Notes: a model not told the origin generated them from the letters alone. A DNA stretch of 64,000 nt from Spongiactinospora sp. TRM90649 (GCF_029382225.1 NZ_JARLTC010000047.1:1-64000); one strand, 5' to 3'; shown: positions 49,824-59,112, counted from the first letter of the stretch. A program made the numbers and translations.

Positions 49824-50558
49824 GTGCGGGTCGCCCTGTTCGTCACGTGTGTCAACGACACGCTGTTCCCCCAGACCGGCAAGGCGGTGGTGTCGCTGCT
49901 CCGCCGCCTGGGCTGCGACGTCGAGTTCCCGCAGGCCCAGACCTGCTGCGGGCAAATGCACCTGAACACCGGATACAAGGACGAGGGCACCCGGCTGGCG
50001 CGGCGCTTCGTGCGCGCCTTCTCCCCCTACGACGCGGTGGTGGTGCCGTCCGGGTCGTGCGCGGCCATGGTCCGCGAGCAGTACCCGCGGCTGGCCCCAC
50101 CGGGAGAGCCCGCGCGGGCGGTGGCCGAGACCGTGCCGAAGGTCTTCGACCTGTCCGAGTTCCTCATCGACGTCCTCGGCGTCACCGACGTCGGGGCCTA
50201 CTTCCCGCACCGGGTCACCTACCACCCGACCTGCCACTCGCTGCGCGGGCTGCGCCTCGGCGACCGGCCCGCCCGGCTGCTGTCCCAGGTACGCGGCCTC
50301 GACCTGGTGCCGCTGCCCGCGGCCGACCAGTGCTGCGGCTTCGGCGGCACATTCGCGGTCAAGAACCCCGCCGTATCGGCCGCGATGTGCGCCGACAAGG
50401 TTCGCGCGGTGCTCGACAGCGGGGCCGAGGTGCTGTGCGCGGCCGACAACTCGTGCCTGATGCACATCGGCGGCGCGCTGAACCGCCAGGGGGCCGGGGT
50501 CAGGGTCGTGCACCTGGCGGAGATCCTGGCCGCCACCGAAGGGGCGGTGCGGGCATGA
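49824..50558 (+). CDS. lutA: L-lactate utilisation protein LutA (Fe-S, cysteine-rich CCG domains)
   Basis: This 244-residue protein carries two cysteine-rich CCG domains (QTCCGQMHLNTGYKD near residue 40 and the C-terminal DQCCGFGGTFAVKNP), plus further Cys in YHPTCHSLRGL and DNSCLMHIGG. LutA works with LutB and LutC in oxidising L-lactate to pyruvate. GTG 49824 has AAAGGTGGGG upstream; the longer frame from 49764 would translate the operator. It is coupled to lutB by ATGA. Confidence 0.93.
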   Translation: MRVALFVTCVNDTLFPQTGKAVVSLLRRLGCDVEFPQAQTCCGQMHLNTGYKDEGTRLARRFVRAFSPYDAVVVPSGSCAAMVREQYPRLAPPGEPARAVAETVPKVFDLSEFLIDVLGVTDVGAYFPHRVTYHPTCHSLRGLRLGDRPARLLSQVRGLDLVPLPAADQCCGFGGTFAVKNPAVSAAMCADKVRAVLDSGAEVLCAADNSCLMHIGGALNRQGAGVRVVHLAEILAATEGAVRA

Positions 50559-51961
50559 CCGCCGCCTTCCTCGGGATGCCCGCGTTCCCGGCGGGCTCGG
50601 CGCGTGCCGTACGCGACTCCCAGCTCCGCCACAACCTGCGCAAGGCCACCGGCACGATCCGCGGCAAGCGCGCCGCCGTGGTGGGCGAGGTGCCCGACTG
50701 GGCCGAGCTGCGCGCCGCCGGAAAGGCGATCAAGGACCACACGCTGCGCCACCTCGACACCTACCTGCTGCGGATGGAGGAGGCCGTCACCCGCGCCGGG
50801 GGGCAGGTCCACTGGGCGGAAGACGCCGCGGAGGCCAACCGCATCGTGGCCCGGCTGGTCGAGGCCACCGGCGAGACCGAGGTCGTCAAGGTCAAGTCGA
50901 TGGCCACCCAGGAGATCGGCCTCAACGAGGCCCTCGCCGCCCGGGGGATCACCGCCTACGAAACCGACCTCGCCGAGCTGATCGTGCAGCTCGGCGACGA
51001 CCTGCCATCGCACATCCTGGTCCCCGCGATCCACCGCAACCGCGCGGAGATCCGGGAGATCTTCCTGTCCACGATGGCCCGCTGGGGCCGTCCCGCCCCG
51101 GCCGACCTCACCGACGAGCCCCGCGCGCTGGCCGAGGCCGCCCGGCTCCACCTGCGCGAGCGGTTCCTCTCCAGCAAGGTGGCGATCTCCGGGGCCAACT
51201 TCATGGTCGCCGAGACCGGCACGCTCGTCGTGCTGGAGTCCGAGGGGAACGGCCGGATGTGCCTCACCCTCCCCGAGACGCTGATCAGCGTGGTGGGCAT
51301 CGAGAAGCTGGTGCCGTCCTGGCGCGACCTGGAGGTCTTCCTGCAGCTCCTGCCGCGCAGCTCGACCGGCGAGCGGATGAACCCCTACACCTCCACCTGG
51401 ACGGGCGCGGCGGAGGGCCAGACCTTCCACCTGGTGCTGCTCGACAACGGCCGCTCGCGGGTGCTCGCCGACGAGATCGGCCGCCAGGCGCTGCGCTGCA
51501 TCCGCTGCTCGGCCTGCCTCAACGTCTGCCCCGTCTACGAGCGGGCCGGCGGCCACGCCTACGGCTCGGTCTATCCCGGCCCGATCGGCGCCATCCTCAC
51601 CCCGCAGCTTCGCGGCATGGGCTCCGAACTCGACCGCTCGCTGCCCTACGCCTCCACCCTGTGCGGGGCATGCTACGACGCTTGCCCGGTGGCCATCGAC
51701 ATCCCCGAGGTGCTGGTCCACCTGCGCGCCGAGGCCCCGCACCCGCCCGCCGAGCGAGCCGGCATGCGCGCCGCCGGGTGGGTCCTCGACCGTCCCATCC
51801 GCCTGGCCAAGGCCCAGCGGCTGGCCTCCCGCCTGCGCGGCCTGGTGCCCAGGCGGCTGCCGGGCCCGCTGGGCGCCTGGACCAACACCCGCGACCTGCC
51901 CGACATCCCCGCCGAGTCGTTCCGCGACTGGTGGGCCCGCACCGGCGGAGGCCGCCGATGA
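50555..51961 (+). CDS. lutB: L-lactate utilisation protein LutB (LUD domain plus 4Fe-4S ferredoxin)
   Basis: This 468-residue protein has an N-terminal LUD (DUF162) domain (VKVKSMATQEIGLNEALAAR; FMVAETGTLVVLESEGNGRM) and a C-terminal ferredoxin pair CIRCSACLNVCPVYE and CGACYDACPVAIDIP (about 310-385). It probably transfers electrons in the LutABC complex. Coupled to lutA and lutC by 4-base overlaps. Confidence 0.95.
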   Translation: MTAAFLGMPAFPAGSARAVRDSQLRHNLRKATGTIRGKRAAVVGEVPDWAELRAAGKAIKDHTLRHLDTYLLRMEEAVTRAGGQVHWAEDAAEANRIVARLVEATGETEVVKVKSMATQEIGLNEALAARGITAYETDLAELIVQLGDDLPSHILVPAIHRNRAEIREIFLSTMARWGRPAPADLTDEPRALAEAARLHLRERFLSSKVAISGANFMVAETGTLVVLESEGNGRMCLTLPETLISVVGIEKLVPSWRDLEVFLQLLPRSSTGERMNPYTSTWTGAAEGQTFHLVLLDNGRSRVLADEIGRQALRCIRCSACLNVCPVYERAGGHAYGSVYPGPIGAILTPQLRGMGSELDRSLPYASTLCGACYDACPVAIDIPEVLVHLRAEAPHPPAERAGMRAAGWVLDRPIRLAKAQRLASRLRGLVPRRLPGPLGAWTNTRDLPDIPAESFRDWWARTGGGRR

Positions 51962-52578
51962 GCGCCAGAGACCGCATCCTCGGGCGTGTCCGCGCCGCCG
52001 TGCGCGACGCCCCCGACCCTCCGGTCGAGCGCGGCTACCGCACCGCCTCGGCCGAGTCTCCGGGCGATCTGGTCACCCGGTTCGCCGAGCGGGTCGACGA
52101 CTATCGGGCGATCGTCCGCCTCGTCTCCGAGGAAGAGGCCCCGGCGGCGATCGGCGCGGCGCTGGCCGAGCGCGGCGTGGCCCGTCTCGTGGTGCCCGGC
52201 GGCCTGCCGGAGCCGTGGGCGCGGGCCGTACCGGTGGGGGCGGCCCTGCCCGACGACCCGCCGCTGAGCGCCGTCGGCCTCGACGCCGCCGACGGAGTGA
52301 TCACCGGATGCGCGGTGGCCGTCGCCGAGACCGGCACGATCGTCCTCGACGCCGGGCCCGGCCAGGGGCGCAGGGCGCTCACCCTGGTCCCCGACTACCA
52401 CCTGTGCCTGGTGCGGGCCGGGCAGATCGTGCGCGGCGTGCCCGAGGCCGTCGCCGCGCTCGACCCCGCGCGCCCGCTGACCTGGATCAGCGGGCCGTCG
52501 GCGACCAGCGACATCGAACTCGACCGGGTCGAGGGCGTGCACGGCCCGCGCACCCTGGAAGTGCTGATCGTCGGCTAG
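51958..52578 (+). CDS. lutC: L-lactate utilisation protein LutC (LUD domain)
   Basis: This 206-residue single LUD-domain protein reads MSARDRILGRVRAAVRDAPD at the start, GVITGCAVAVAETGTIVLDA in the middle and DIELDRVEGVHGPRTLEVLI at the end, which is the LUD family C-terminal signature. Third subunit of the LutABC system; start overlaps the lutB stop. Confidence 0.95.
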   Translation: MSARDRILGRVRAAVRDAPDPPVERGYRTASAESPGDLVTRFAERVDDYRAIVRLVSEEEAPAAIGAALAERGVARLVVPGGLPEPWARAVPVGAALPDDPPLSAVGLDAADGVITGCAVAVAETGTIVLDAGPGQGRRALTLVPDYHLCLVRAGQIVRGVPEAVAALDPARPLTWISGPSATSDIELDRVEGVHGPRTLEVLIVG

Positions 52579-52599
52579 CGCGGGTCGCCAGGCCGCCGG

Positions 52600-53667
52600 T
52601 CAGAAGCGCAGCACCGCGGCCACCTCGGTGCCCAGGTCGTCACGGGCGGCGAACCAGAGGTCCGCGTCGGTGGTCGCGGCGGCCCTGACCAGCGCGGCGT
52701 CGGCGCGCTCGCGCACCGGGTCGGGCACGCCGTACTTCGCCAGCTCCTCCTTGGTGAGCGCGAGCTGAGGTCCCTCCCGGCCGATCCACATCTGGCCGTC
52801 CGGGGGCGAGTCGGCGGCGAGCAGCAGCACCTCCACCCGGCCGTCGCGCAGCGCGGCGGCCGGGTCGTCCAGGCCGCGCGCCGACGGGCCGGCGCCGTAG
52901 CGGTCGAGCAGCCCGCCGAGCTCGCGCTCCCCCCAGGCGTCCACCGCCGCCTCGGCCTCGGCCTCGAACGGCGCCGGATCGGCGCCCTCGGCACGGCTGC
53001 CGCGCTCGGCCACCACCACGCGTGCCGAGGCCTCCGCGCCCAGGTGATCGAGCAGCATCGCCCGCGACCTCGGCTCGCCCGCGACCACGACGAGCTCGGC
53101 CCCGATCCTGCGGACCTCCTCGTCCACCTCGGCGGCCACCGCCATCGCGTTGCGCTCCCAGGTCTCCTCCACGCTGCGTTCGTAGCGCTTCTGCGACCAG
53201 CCGCCCTGCGCGGTCTTGGTCAGCGGCCACTCCTGGGCGTGCACCGCCGTCCGGCGCGGCGACCCGGGACCGATCACGATGACGTCGGCCCCCGTGTGGT
53301 CGATGATCACCCGCAGTTGCGGGACGCTCTCCCCGCGCTGCGCGAGCAGCGGCATGACGTGCGGCAGGGCCGACCAGGTGGCGATCGGCAGGGCCGGCGG
53401 ATCCGACATCGCCTCGTCGTGGGCGACATCGCCGTCGACGGCGAACACCGCGAGCCCCGGCGCGGCCTCCTCTGGGTCGGTCACGACCTCCTCGATGGCG
53501 TCGAGGTCGTCGTCGTGGGTGTGCTCCCTGGCGAGTTTGCGGCGAATGTCACGCCAGCGCAGCTCGACCTCCTCCGCCCCCACCTCGGTCGTCCGGCTCG
53601 CGTCCAGATAAACCGAGGCGAAGGGCCCGGAATGGTCATACATCTGCCGGATTACCTGGAGTTTCAT
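52600..53667 (-). CDS. baeRF-domain protein (Rv2629-like, eRF1 fold)
   Basis: This 355-residue protein resembles actinobacterial Rv2629-like proteins with the bacterial-archaeal eRF1-like fold. It starts MKLQVIRQMYDHSGPFASVY, has LRVIIDHTGADVIVIGPGSP and WSQKRYERSVEETWERNAMA (about residues 155-175), the conserved WSQxRYxR segment, and a helix-rich end. The family is linked to ribosome-associated tRNA hydrolysis and stress by comparison, but no function is proven. ATG 53667 has GGAGGAAATG. Confidence 0.85.
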   Translation of the reverse strand: MKLQVIRQMYDHSGPFASVYLDASRTTEVGAEEVELRWRDIRRKLAREHTHDDDLDAIEEVVTDPEEAAPGLAVFAVDGDVAHDEAMSDPPALPIATWSALPHVMPLLAQRGESVPQLRVIIDHTGADVIVIGPGSPRRTAVHAQEWPLTKTAQGGWSQKRYERSVEETWERNAMAVAAEVDEEVRRIGAELVVVAGEPRSRAMLLDHLGAEASARVVVAERGSRAEGADPAPFEAEAEAAVDAWGERELGGLLDRYGAGPSARGLDDPAAALRDGRVEVLLLAADSPPDGQMWIGREGPQLALTKEELAKYGVPDPVRERADAALVRAAATTDADLWFAARDDLGTEVAAVLRF

Positions 53668-53686
53668 CTCACATTTCCTCCGGGTT

Positions 53687-54100
53687 TCACGAACGGCGGG
53701 CCTCGACCCCCAGGCCGAGCGCCTGAGCCACCTCGGACACGTTGGCGTACTGCATCTCGGGCAGATCGGCCACGGCCTTCAGGACGGCGTCGGGCGCGCC
53801 CGAGCGCTCCGCGTGGGCCAGCAGCGCCCTGCGGTCGGCGGGGAAGCGGGCGCCGCTCAGCCACTTGGCCAGGTTGCTGCGCCGTTCGACGTCGGCGGGG
53901 CTGATCCCGGCCGCGGTGCCGGGCTCGTGGTCGGGCGGCCGCCGAGGTGGCGCGAGGTCCCTCTCACCGGGGCGCTCGGTGGGCTCCGGCTCCTTCCACT
54001 CCTCCGCGTGCGTGGCGCCGCCGCCGCGTACGATGCCCTCGCTCTCGTGCTTCTGCTGGTCGTCCAGGCGTGGGCCGTGTTTCGCACTCCCGCGTTCCAT
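53687..54100 (-). CDS. DUF2795-domain small protein
   Basis: This 137-residue hydrophilic protein has a Glu/Pro/Arg-rich first half and a C-terminal DUF2795 pattern (AKWLSGARFPADRRALLAHA and VLKAVADLPEMQYANVSEVA). DUF2795 proteins are widespread, small and of unknown function. It is 19 bases upstream of the baeRF gene and likely co-transcribed with it. Confidence 0.85.
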   Translation of the reverse strand: MERGSAKHGPRLDDQQKHESEGIVRGGGATHAEEWKEPEPTERPGERDLAPPRRPPDHEPGTAAGISPADVERRSNLAKWLSGARFPADRRALLAHAERSGAPDAVLKAVADLPEMQYANVSEVAQALGLGVEARRS

Positions 54101-54171
54101 GGCGTCCCCCCATCACGCCGAGGTACTCGGACTTCTGGTCCTACCCCCGCGCCCATCGGCAAACCTGCTGG

Positions 54172-54417
54172 TCAGCCGGGGGCCACGGGGGCGGCCAACC
54201 GGGCCTCGACGGCCTCGCGGCGGGGGATGGGCCCGACCGCGCCGGGGCCGGTCGTGGTGAGCGCGGCGGCGACGACCGCGCCGCCCCGGAGGCGTCCACC
54301 GGCTCCACGGGGTGAGCGGGAACATGCGTGGTACGGCCCTCGGCCGACAGCAGCGCCGTCCGCGCCCATCTTGAGCACGACGACGCCCCTGCACCTGGCC
54401 GCGAACGCCGCCGGCAC
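54172..54417 (-). pseudogene. PfkB-family sugar kinase remnant with frameshifts
   Basis: Three pieces in two frames give GVVVLKMGADGAA, then SAEGRTTHVPAHPVEPVDASGA, then VVAAALTTTGPGAVGPIP: the C-terminal third of a PfkB/ribokinase-type kinase. The catalytic TGAGD motif is reduced to SGA by loss of bases near 54280, and one further frameshift lies near 54345. The N-terminal two thirds are absent. Confidence 0.7.
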
Positions 54418-54547
54418 CGCCGCCGGTTCTGGATTTTCAATGCTGTTCTCCGGTCGAACCTGAGGCCATCCCCCTGGTGACGGCCCGGCTACCGCACCTA
54501 CCGGTTCGGCCCGCCATCGGTCACTGTGGAGGGGGAGGCGGTGCGCA

Positions 54548-55774
54548 GTGAACCTCAGTCAACCCGGAGCCGCCGCGGCGTCCCTCTTCCCGGAGGGGAA
54601 GGGGGCGCGGGCCGCGACGATCACCGTGATCGGCAGCGACGGCTCCGATCTCTCGTCCGAGGCACGGGCCCGGCTGGACGGCGCGGCGCTCGTCACCGGC
54701 CCGGAACGCGTCATCCGGCGGGTGCGCCCGGCCCCGGGGGTGACCAGCGTCCCGGGCGTCTCCGGCCGTGATCTGCTGCGCACCCTGGACGAGCACCTGG
54801 AACACGGCGGCGGCCCCGCCGTGGTCCTGGCCGACGGCGACCCAGGCTTCTTCGGCGCGGTGCGGTCCCTGCGCGCCCACGGCCTCGCGCCCGAGGTGCT
54901 GCCCGCGACCTCGGTGGTCTCCCGCGCGTTCGCCCGCGCCGGGCTCGCCTGGGACGACGCCCTCGTGGTCGCCCCCGCCGAACTGCGCCGCGCGGTCAAC
55001 GTGTGCCGCGCCCACCACAAGGTCGCGGTGCTCGCCGCGCCGGGCGTCGGCCCCGGCGAACTGGCCCGCGAGCTGGCGCCGACCACCCCGCGCGCGCTGA
55101 TCGTCTTCGAGGACCTCGGCGGCCCCGGCGAACGCGTCACCCACAGCCGCATGGGCGAGGCCACCACCCGGCCGTGGCGGGAGCCCGACGTCGTGCTGAT
55201 CCTCGACCCCCGGCACCGTCCCAGCGGGCCGGTGTGGCTCGCCGGGGCCCGTCCCGGTCCGGGGCGGTGGGCCACCGGCGGGTCCGCGGACGACGGCCTC
55301 GGGCCCGTGGCACGGGCGTTCGCGCTGGCCCGGCTCGGGCCTCGGCTCGGCGACCTGGTGTGGGACATCGGCGCGGGTCACGGCGAGGTGGCCGTGGACT
55401 GCGCCAGGTTCGGGGCGGCGGTGATCGCGGTGGAGCGAGACGCCGCCCGGTGCGACGCACTGCGGCGGCACGTGATCGCGAACGGCGTGAAGGTCGCGCT
55501 CACCTGCGGTCCCGCGCCGCCCGCGCTGGAGCCGCTGCCCGATCCCGACGCCGCGTTCGTCGCGGGCGGGTGGCCGGACGTCATCGCCGCGTGCGCGGAG
55601 CGGGGGCCGTCCTCGCTGGTGTGCGCGGTGCGCGCGGCGGACCTCGCGCCCGCCGTACTGGCGATCATGCGGGAGCGCGGATACCACGCGGAGGCGGTGC
55701 GGATCGAGGCGGCGCGGCCCGCCGAACCCGCTGTCTCAGAGGGGGTGTTCATCGTCCACGGGACCCTTCGCTGA
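54548..55774 (+). CDS. cobL: Precorrin-6Y C5,15-methyltransferase (decarboxylating), CobL
   Basis: This 408-residue fusion joins a CbiE-type methylase half (ITVIGSDGSDLSSEARARLD at the start, ALIVFEDLGGPGERVTHSRM) to a CbiT-type half (DLVWDIGAGHGEVAVDCARF, the SAM-binding loop at about residues 276-295, and FVAGGWPDVI). CobL methylates C5 and C15 and decarboxylates the side chain of precorrin-6Y. GTG 54548 has GGGGGAGGCGG upstream. First gene of the second cobalamin cluster. Confidence 0.93.
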   Translation: MNLSQPGAAAASLFPEGKGARAATITVIGSDGSDLSSEARARLDGAALVTGPERVIRRVRPAPGVTSVPGVSGRDLLRTLDEHLEHGGGPAVVLADGDPGFFGAVRSLRAHGLAPEVLPATSVVSRAFARAGLAWDDALVVAPAELRRAVNVCRAHHKVAVLAAPGVGPGELARELAPTTPRALIVFEDLGGPGERVTHSRMGEATTRPWREPDVVLILDPRHRPSGPVWLAGARPGPGRWATGGSADDGLGPVARAFALARLGPRLGDLVWDIGAGHGEVAVDCARFGAAVIAVERDAARCDALRRHVIANGVKVALTCGPAPPALEPLPDPDAAFVAGGWPDVIAACAERGPSSLVCAVRAADLAPAVLAIMRERGYHAEAVRIEAARPAEPAVSEGVFIVHGTLR

Positions 55775-55822
55775 GGCTCAGGGATCTTCGTTCGTCCCTG
55801 CGGCACCACCGGCACCGGGGTT

Positions 55823-55849
55823 CCCGCCACGGCCTGTCGGAGTGGCGGG
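55823..55849 (+). terminator. Hairpin after cobL
   Basis: CCCGCCAC (55823-55830) and GTGGCGGG (55842-55849) form a perfect 8-bp stem with an 11-base loop followed by CTTTC. It would terminate or attenuate between cobL and the cbiX-like gene. Confidence 0.6.
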
Positions 55850-55933
55850 CTTTCGGATATCCTCCCGTGTCTTGTCTGGGATTCCTCCGAGCATTCCCAG
55901 GTCGCGCAGGTCGACGACGATGGAGATTCAGGT

Positions 55934-56821
55934 ATGAAGCCGCCGCTGTTGCTCGTCGGTCAGGGTGCGGATGACGACAGCGGTACTGCCGAGTTCGGCA
56001 GGTTCGTCCATCGGCTGCGCTGCCGGCTCGACCATGGCGCGACCGATGTGGCGGGTGGATACCTGGAGCGGGCGCGGCCGAGGCTGAGCGACGCCGTCAC
56101 CTCGCTCCTGGCCAAGGGCCACCACCGGATGATCACCCTCCCGCTCGCCATGAACGCCACCTGGGAGCCAGGGGCGGAGATGCCCGCCGCCATGGCCCTG
56201 GAACAACGACTCCACCCCACGCTCGCCTTCACCGGCGCGCGTCCCATCGGGCCCGACCCGCGCGTGCTGGCCCTGATGGCCGACCGGCTCGCCGACGCGG
56301 CCACCGAGGTGCCACGGCTGCGCGTGGTCTCGGCCGTGACCGACGAGGAACCCGAGCCCGTCACCCCCGCGCAGACCGCCGTGGTGCTGGTCGGCGACGG
56401 ATCCACCGACGCCGCCGCCAACGCCGAGGTGCACCGCGTCTCCCGGCTCTTCTGGGAGCTCCACGCCTACGACCACCTGACCGTGGAGACCGCGTTCGTC
56501 TCGCTCACCCCGCCGGGAGTGGCCGGCGGGCTGGAGCGCTGCCGCCGCCTCGGCGCGCGGCGCGTCATCGTCGTGCCGTACCTGCTGTTCGCGGGCGGGC
56601 TGCTGGACCGGGTCTGGGCGCAGGCGCTCGCCTACGCCGCCGGGCACCCCGAACTGGACATCCGCTGCGCCGAGGTGATCGGCGACTGTGAGGCGCTGGC
56701 CGACGTGGTAATCGACAGATACGAGGAGGCCCTCGGCGGCGAAGCCGCGGGCCTCACCGGGCCGGTCGCGCGCGTGGCCCCGCGCCGGCTGGCCGCCGTC
56801 CGCCCGACCGCCATGCGATGA
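55934..56821 (+). CDS. CbiX-like sirohydrochlorin chelatase family protein lacking metal-binding histidines
   Basis: The 295-residue two-domain protein matches long CbiX: the first half opens LLLVGQGADDDSG and the second VVLVGDGSTDAAANAEV, VETAFVSLTPPGV and VVPYLLFAGGLL. Active CbiX coordinates the metal with a His in G-H-G and a His in GGHxxxDIP. Here the first is Gln (GQG) and the second position reads TWEPGAEMP. Chelatase activity is therefore doubtful; a regulatory or assembly role is possible. It is 13 bases before cobT. Confidence 0.82.
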   Translation: MKPPLLLVGQGADDDSGTAEFGRFVHRLRCRLDHGATDVAGGYLERARPRLSDAVTSLLAKGHHRMITLPLAMNATWEPGAEMPAAMALEQRLHPTLAFTGARPIGPDPRVLALMADRLADAATEVPRLRVVSAVTDEEPEPVTPAQTAVVLVGDGSTDAAANAEVHRVSRLFWELHAYDHLTVETAFVSLTPPGVAGGLERCRRLGARRVIVVPYLLFAGGLLDRVWAQALAYAAGHPELDIRCAEVIGDCEALADVVIDRYEEALGGEAAGLTGPVARVAPRRLAAVRPTAMR

Positions 56822-56834
56822 GGATGGTTCCCCA

Positions 56835-57938
56835 GTGAGCGACCCCGTGAACGATCATGTGAGTGTTCCGATGAACGGCCTGCTCGGCGACACCGTCGCC
56901 GCGATCCACCCCGCGGACCCCGCCGCGCTCGCCGAGGCCGCCGCCCACCAGGACCGCCTCACCAAGCCGAGGGGCTCCCTCGGCGTGCTGGAGGAGGTCG
57001 CCGTGCGCCTGGCCGGTTCGGCCGGGGTCAGCCCGCCGCCGATGCCGGTCCCCGTCGCGCTGGCCATCTTCGCGGCCGACCACGGGGTCCACGCCCGGGG
57101 CGTCAGCCCGTGGCCGCAGGAGGTCACCGGCCAGATGGTCGCCAACTTCCTGGCGGGCGGGGCCGTCGCCAACGCCTTCGCCGCCCAGATCGGCGCGTCG
57201 GTGACCGTCGTGGACATCGGCGTCGCCACCGACCTCCCGGCCGCCGACGGCCTGCTCGCCCGCAAGGTCGCCCGGGGCACGGCCGACCTGTCGCGCGGCC
57301 CCGCCATGACCCCCGAGCAGGTCGTGACCGCGCTGGAGACCGGCATCGCCGTCGCGGGCGACCTACTCGACGCGGGCGCGCGCTGCCTGGTCGCCGGTGA
57401 CATGGGCATCGCCAACACCACCGCTTCAGCGGCGCTGATCTGCGCCTACACCGGGGCCGACCCCGTCCGGGCCACCGGCAGGGGAACCGGGATCGATGAC
57501 GCCACGCACGCGCGCAAGGTCGAGGTGGTCCGGGAGGCGCTCGCCGTCAACGGCCTGCCCGGCGACGCGGGGCCGCTCGGCGTGCTCGGCGCCGTCGGCG
57601 GGCTGGAGCACGCGGCGATCGCCGGTTTCATCCTGAAGGCCGCGGCCTCCCGCACGCCCGTCATCCTGGACGGCGTGATCGCCGGGTCGGCCGCGCTGGC
57701 GGCGGCGGCGATCGCGCCCGCCGTCGTGGACCATTGCGTGGCCGGTCACCGTTCCGCCGAGCCCGGCCACCGGATCGCGCTGGACCATCTCGGGCTGCGG
57801 CCCCTGGTCGATCTCGAACTCCGGCTGGGCGAGGGTACCGGCGGGCTGCTGGCCCATCCGCTCGTGTGCGCGGCCGTCCGCGTCATGCACGAGGTCGCCA
57901 CCTTCGACGCCGCCGGGGTGACCGACAAGGAGGCGTGA
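56835..57938 (+). CDS. cobT: Nicotinate-nucleotide-dimethylbenzimidazole phosphoribosyltransferase CobT
   Basis: This 367-residue enzyme makes alpha-ribazole phosphate for the lower ligand of cobalamin. Motifs: LTKPRGSLGVLEEVAVRLAG, FAADHGVHARGVSPWPQEVT, GDMGIANTTASAAL and the catalytic Glu in LELRLGEGTGG (about residues 330-340). GTG 56835 is the start; MNGLLGD at 56871 is a shorter in-frame option. Confidence 0.96.
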   Translation: MSDPVNDHVSVPMNGLLGDTVAAIHPADPAALAEAAAHQDRLTKPRGSLGVLEEVAVRLAGSAGVSPPPMPVPVALAIFAADHGVHARGVSPWPQEVTGQMVANFLAGGAVANAFAAQIGASVTVVDIGVATDLPAADGLLARKVARGTADLSRGPAMTPEQVVTALETGIAVAGDLLDAGARCLVAGDMGIANTTASAALICAYTGADPVRATGRGTGIDDATHARKVEVVREALAVNGLPGDAGPLGVLGAVGGLEHAAIAGFILKAAASRTPVILDGVIAGSAALAAAAIAPAVVDHCVAGHRSAEPGHRIALDHLGLRPLVDLELRLGEGTGGLLAHPLVCAAVRVMHEVATFDAAGVTDKEA

Positions 57939-58017
57939 CGCCGTCGGCCCGGCTCCGCTCGCGCATGAGAGGGCGTGCGGCGGGAAGTGGAGCCCAGGGC
58001 CGAGAGGAGCGTGCGCG

Positions 58018-59031
58018 GTGGCGAGATACGGGCCGATGTTCGGAGCGGATCTGACCTTCCTCGGCGTCGACCGCTGTGACGTGACCGACCCCGGCACGTT
58101 CGCCGGGGCCGACGTGGTGATCATCGGCGCGCCGTTCGACGGCGGCACCAGCAACCGGCCGGGGGCGCGCTTCGGCCCCGCCGCCATCCGGCAGGCGTGC
58201 TACCTGCCCCACGACGGCTCACGGCCCAGCCTCGCCCTCCGCGTGGACGCCCTGCGGGACCTGCGGGTGTTCGACGCCGGAGACATCGAGTGCTACTCCG
58301 GAGACGTCGAGGGGTCCATCTCCGCCATCGAGGAGGCCGTGCGCCGCGTGGCCTCCTGCGGGGCGATCCCGGTCGTGCTCGGCGGCGACCACACCGTGGC
58401 CCTGCCCGACGCGCGGGGGGTCGCGCGCATCCGGGGGATGGGCCGGGTCTCCATGATCCACTTCGACGCCCACGCCGACACCGGCGACATCTCCTTCGGC
58501 CACCTGTACGGCCACGGCCAGCCGATGCGGCGGCTCATCGAGTCCGGGGCCATCCGCGGCGACCGGTTCCTCCAGATCGGCCTGCGCGGATACTGGCCCG
58601 GCCCCGGCACCCTGGCCTGGATGGCCGAGCGCGGCATGCGCTCCTACGAGATGACCGAGATCACGGCGCGCGGCCTCGACGACTGCCTCACCGAGGCGTT
58701 CGGCATCGCCCTCGACGACTGCGAGAGCGTGTTCCTGTCGGTGGACGTCGACGTGTGCGATCCTGGTCACGCTCCCGGCACGGGAACCCCTGAACCGGGC
58801 GGGCTCACGGCCCGCCAGCTTCTCGACTCCGTCCGCCGGGTCTGTTACGAGCTGCCGGTGGTGGGAATGGACGTCGTCGAGGTCGCGCCGCCCTACGACC
58901 ATGCCGACATCACCGCCTACCTGGGCAACCGTGTGGTACTCGAAGCACTGTCGGCGATCGCGCGCAGACGCCGCGACGCCGAGGGCGGCCCCCGGTGGGA
59001 TCCGCGTCAGCCGTTGCTTGACGGCCGTTGA
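58018..59031 (+). CDS. speB: Agmatinase-family ureohydrolase
   Basis: This 337-residue manganese enzyme of the arginase/agmatinase family has metal ligands in VVLGGDHTVALPDARG, HFDAHADTGDISFGHLYGHG and SVDVDVCDPGHAPGTGTPEP, all intact. It hydrolyses agmatine or a guanidino acid to urea; the substrate is not fixed by sequence alone. GTG 58018. It interrupts an otherwise cobalamin/sirohaem gene group. Confidence 0.92.
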   Translation: MARYGPMFGADLTFLGVDRCDVTDPGTFAGADVVIIGAPFDGGTSNRPGARFGPAAIRQACYLPHDGSRPSLALRVDALRDLRVFDAGDIECYSGDVEGSISAIEEAVRRVASCGAIPVVLGGDHTVALPDARGVARIRGMGRVSMIHFDAHADTGDISFGHLYGHGQPMRRLIESGAIRGDRFLQIGLRGYWPGPGTLAWMAERGMRSYEMTEITARGLDDCLTEAFGIALDDCESVFLSVDVDVCDPGHAPGTGTPEPGGLTARQLLDSVRRVCYELPVVGMDVVEVAPPYDHADITAYLGNRVVLEALSAIARRRRDAEGGPRWDPRQPLLDGR

Positions 59032-59112
59032 CACATGCGCAGCGAAACCGGCGTGCGCAGCCGGTAGGTTTACCTCCTAACTGCACGTACTCGCGAACGG
59101 GAGATCGGCCGC

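Noticed and set aside
54440..54547. Possible cobalamin riboswitch before cobL (GTCACTGTGG resembles part of a B12 box)
   Set aside because: The gap of about 108 bases is too short for the full aptamer and the rest of the conserved core is not visible.
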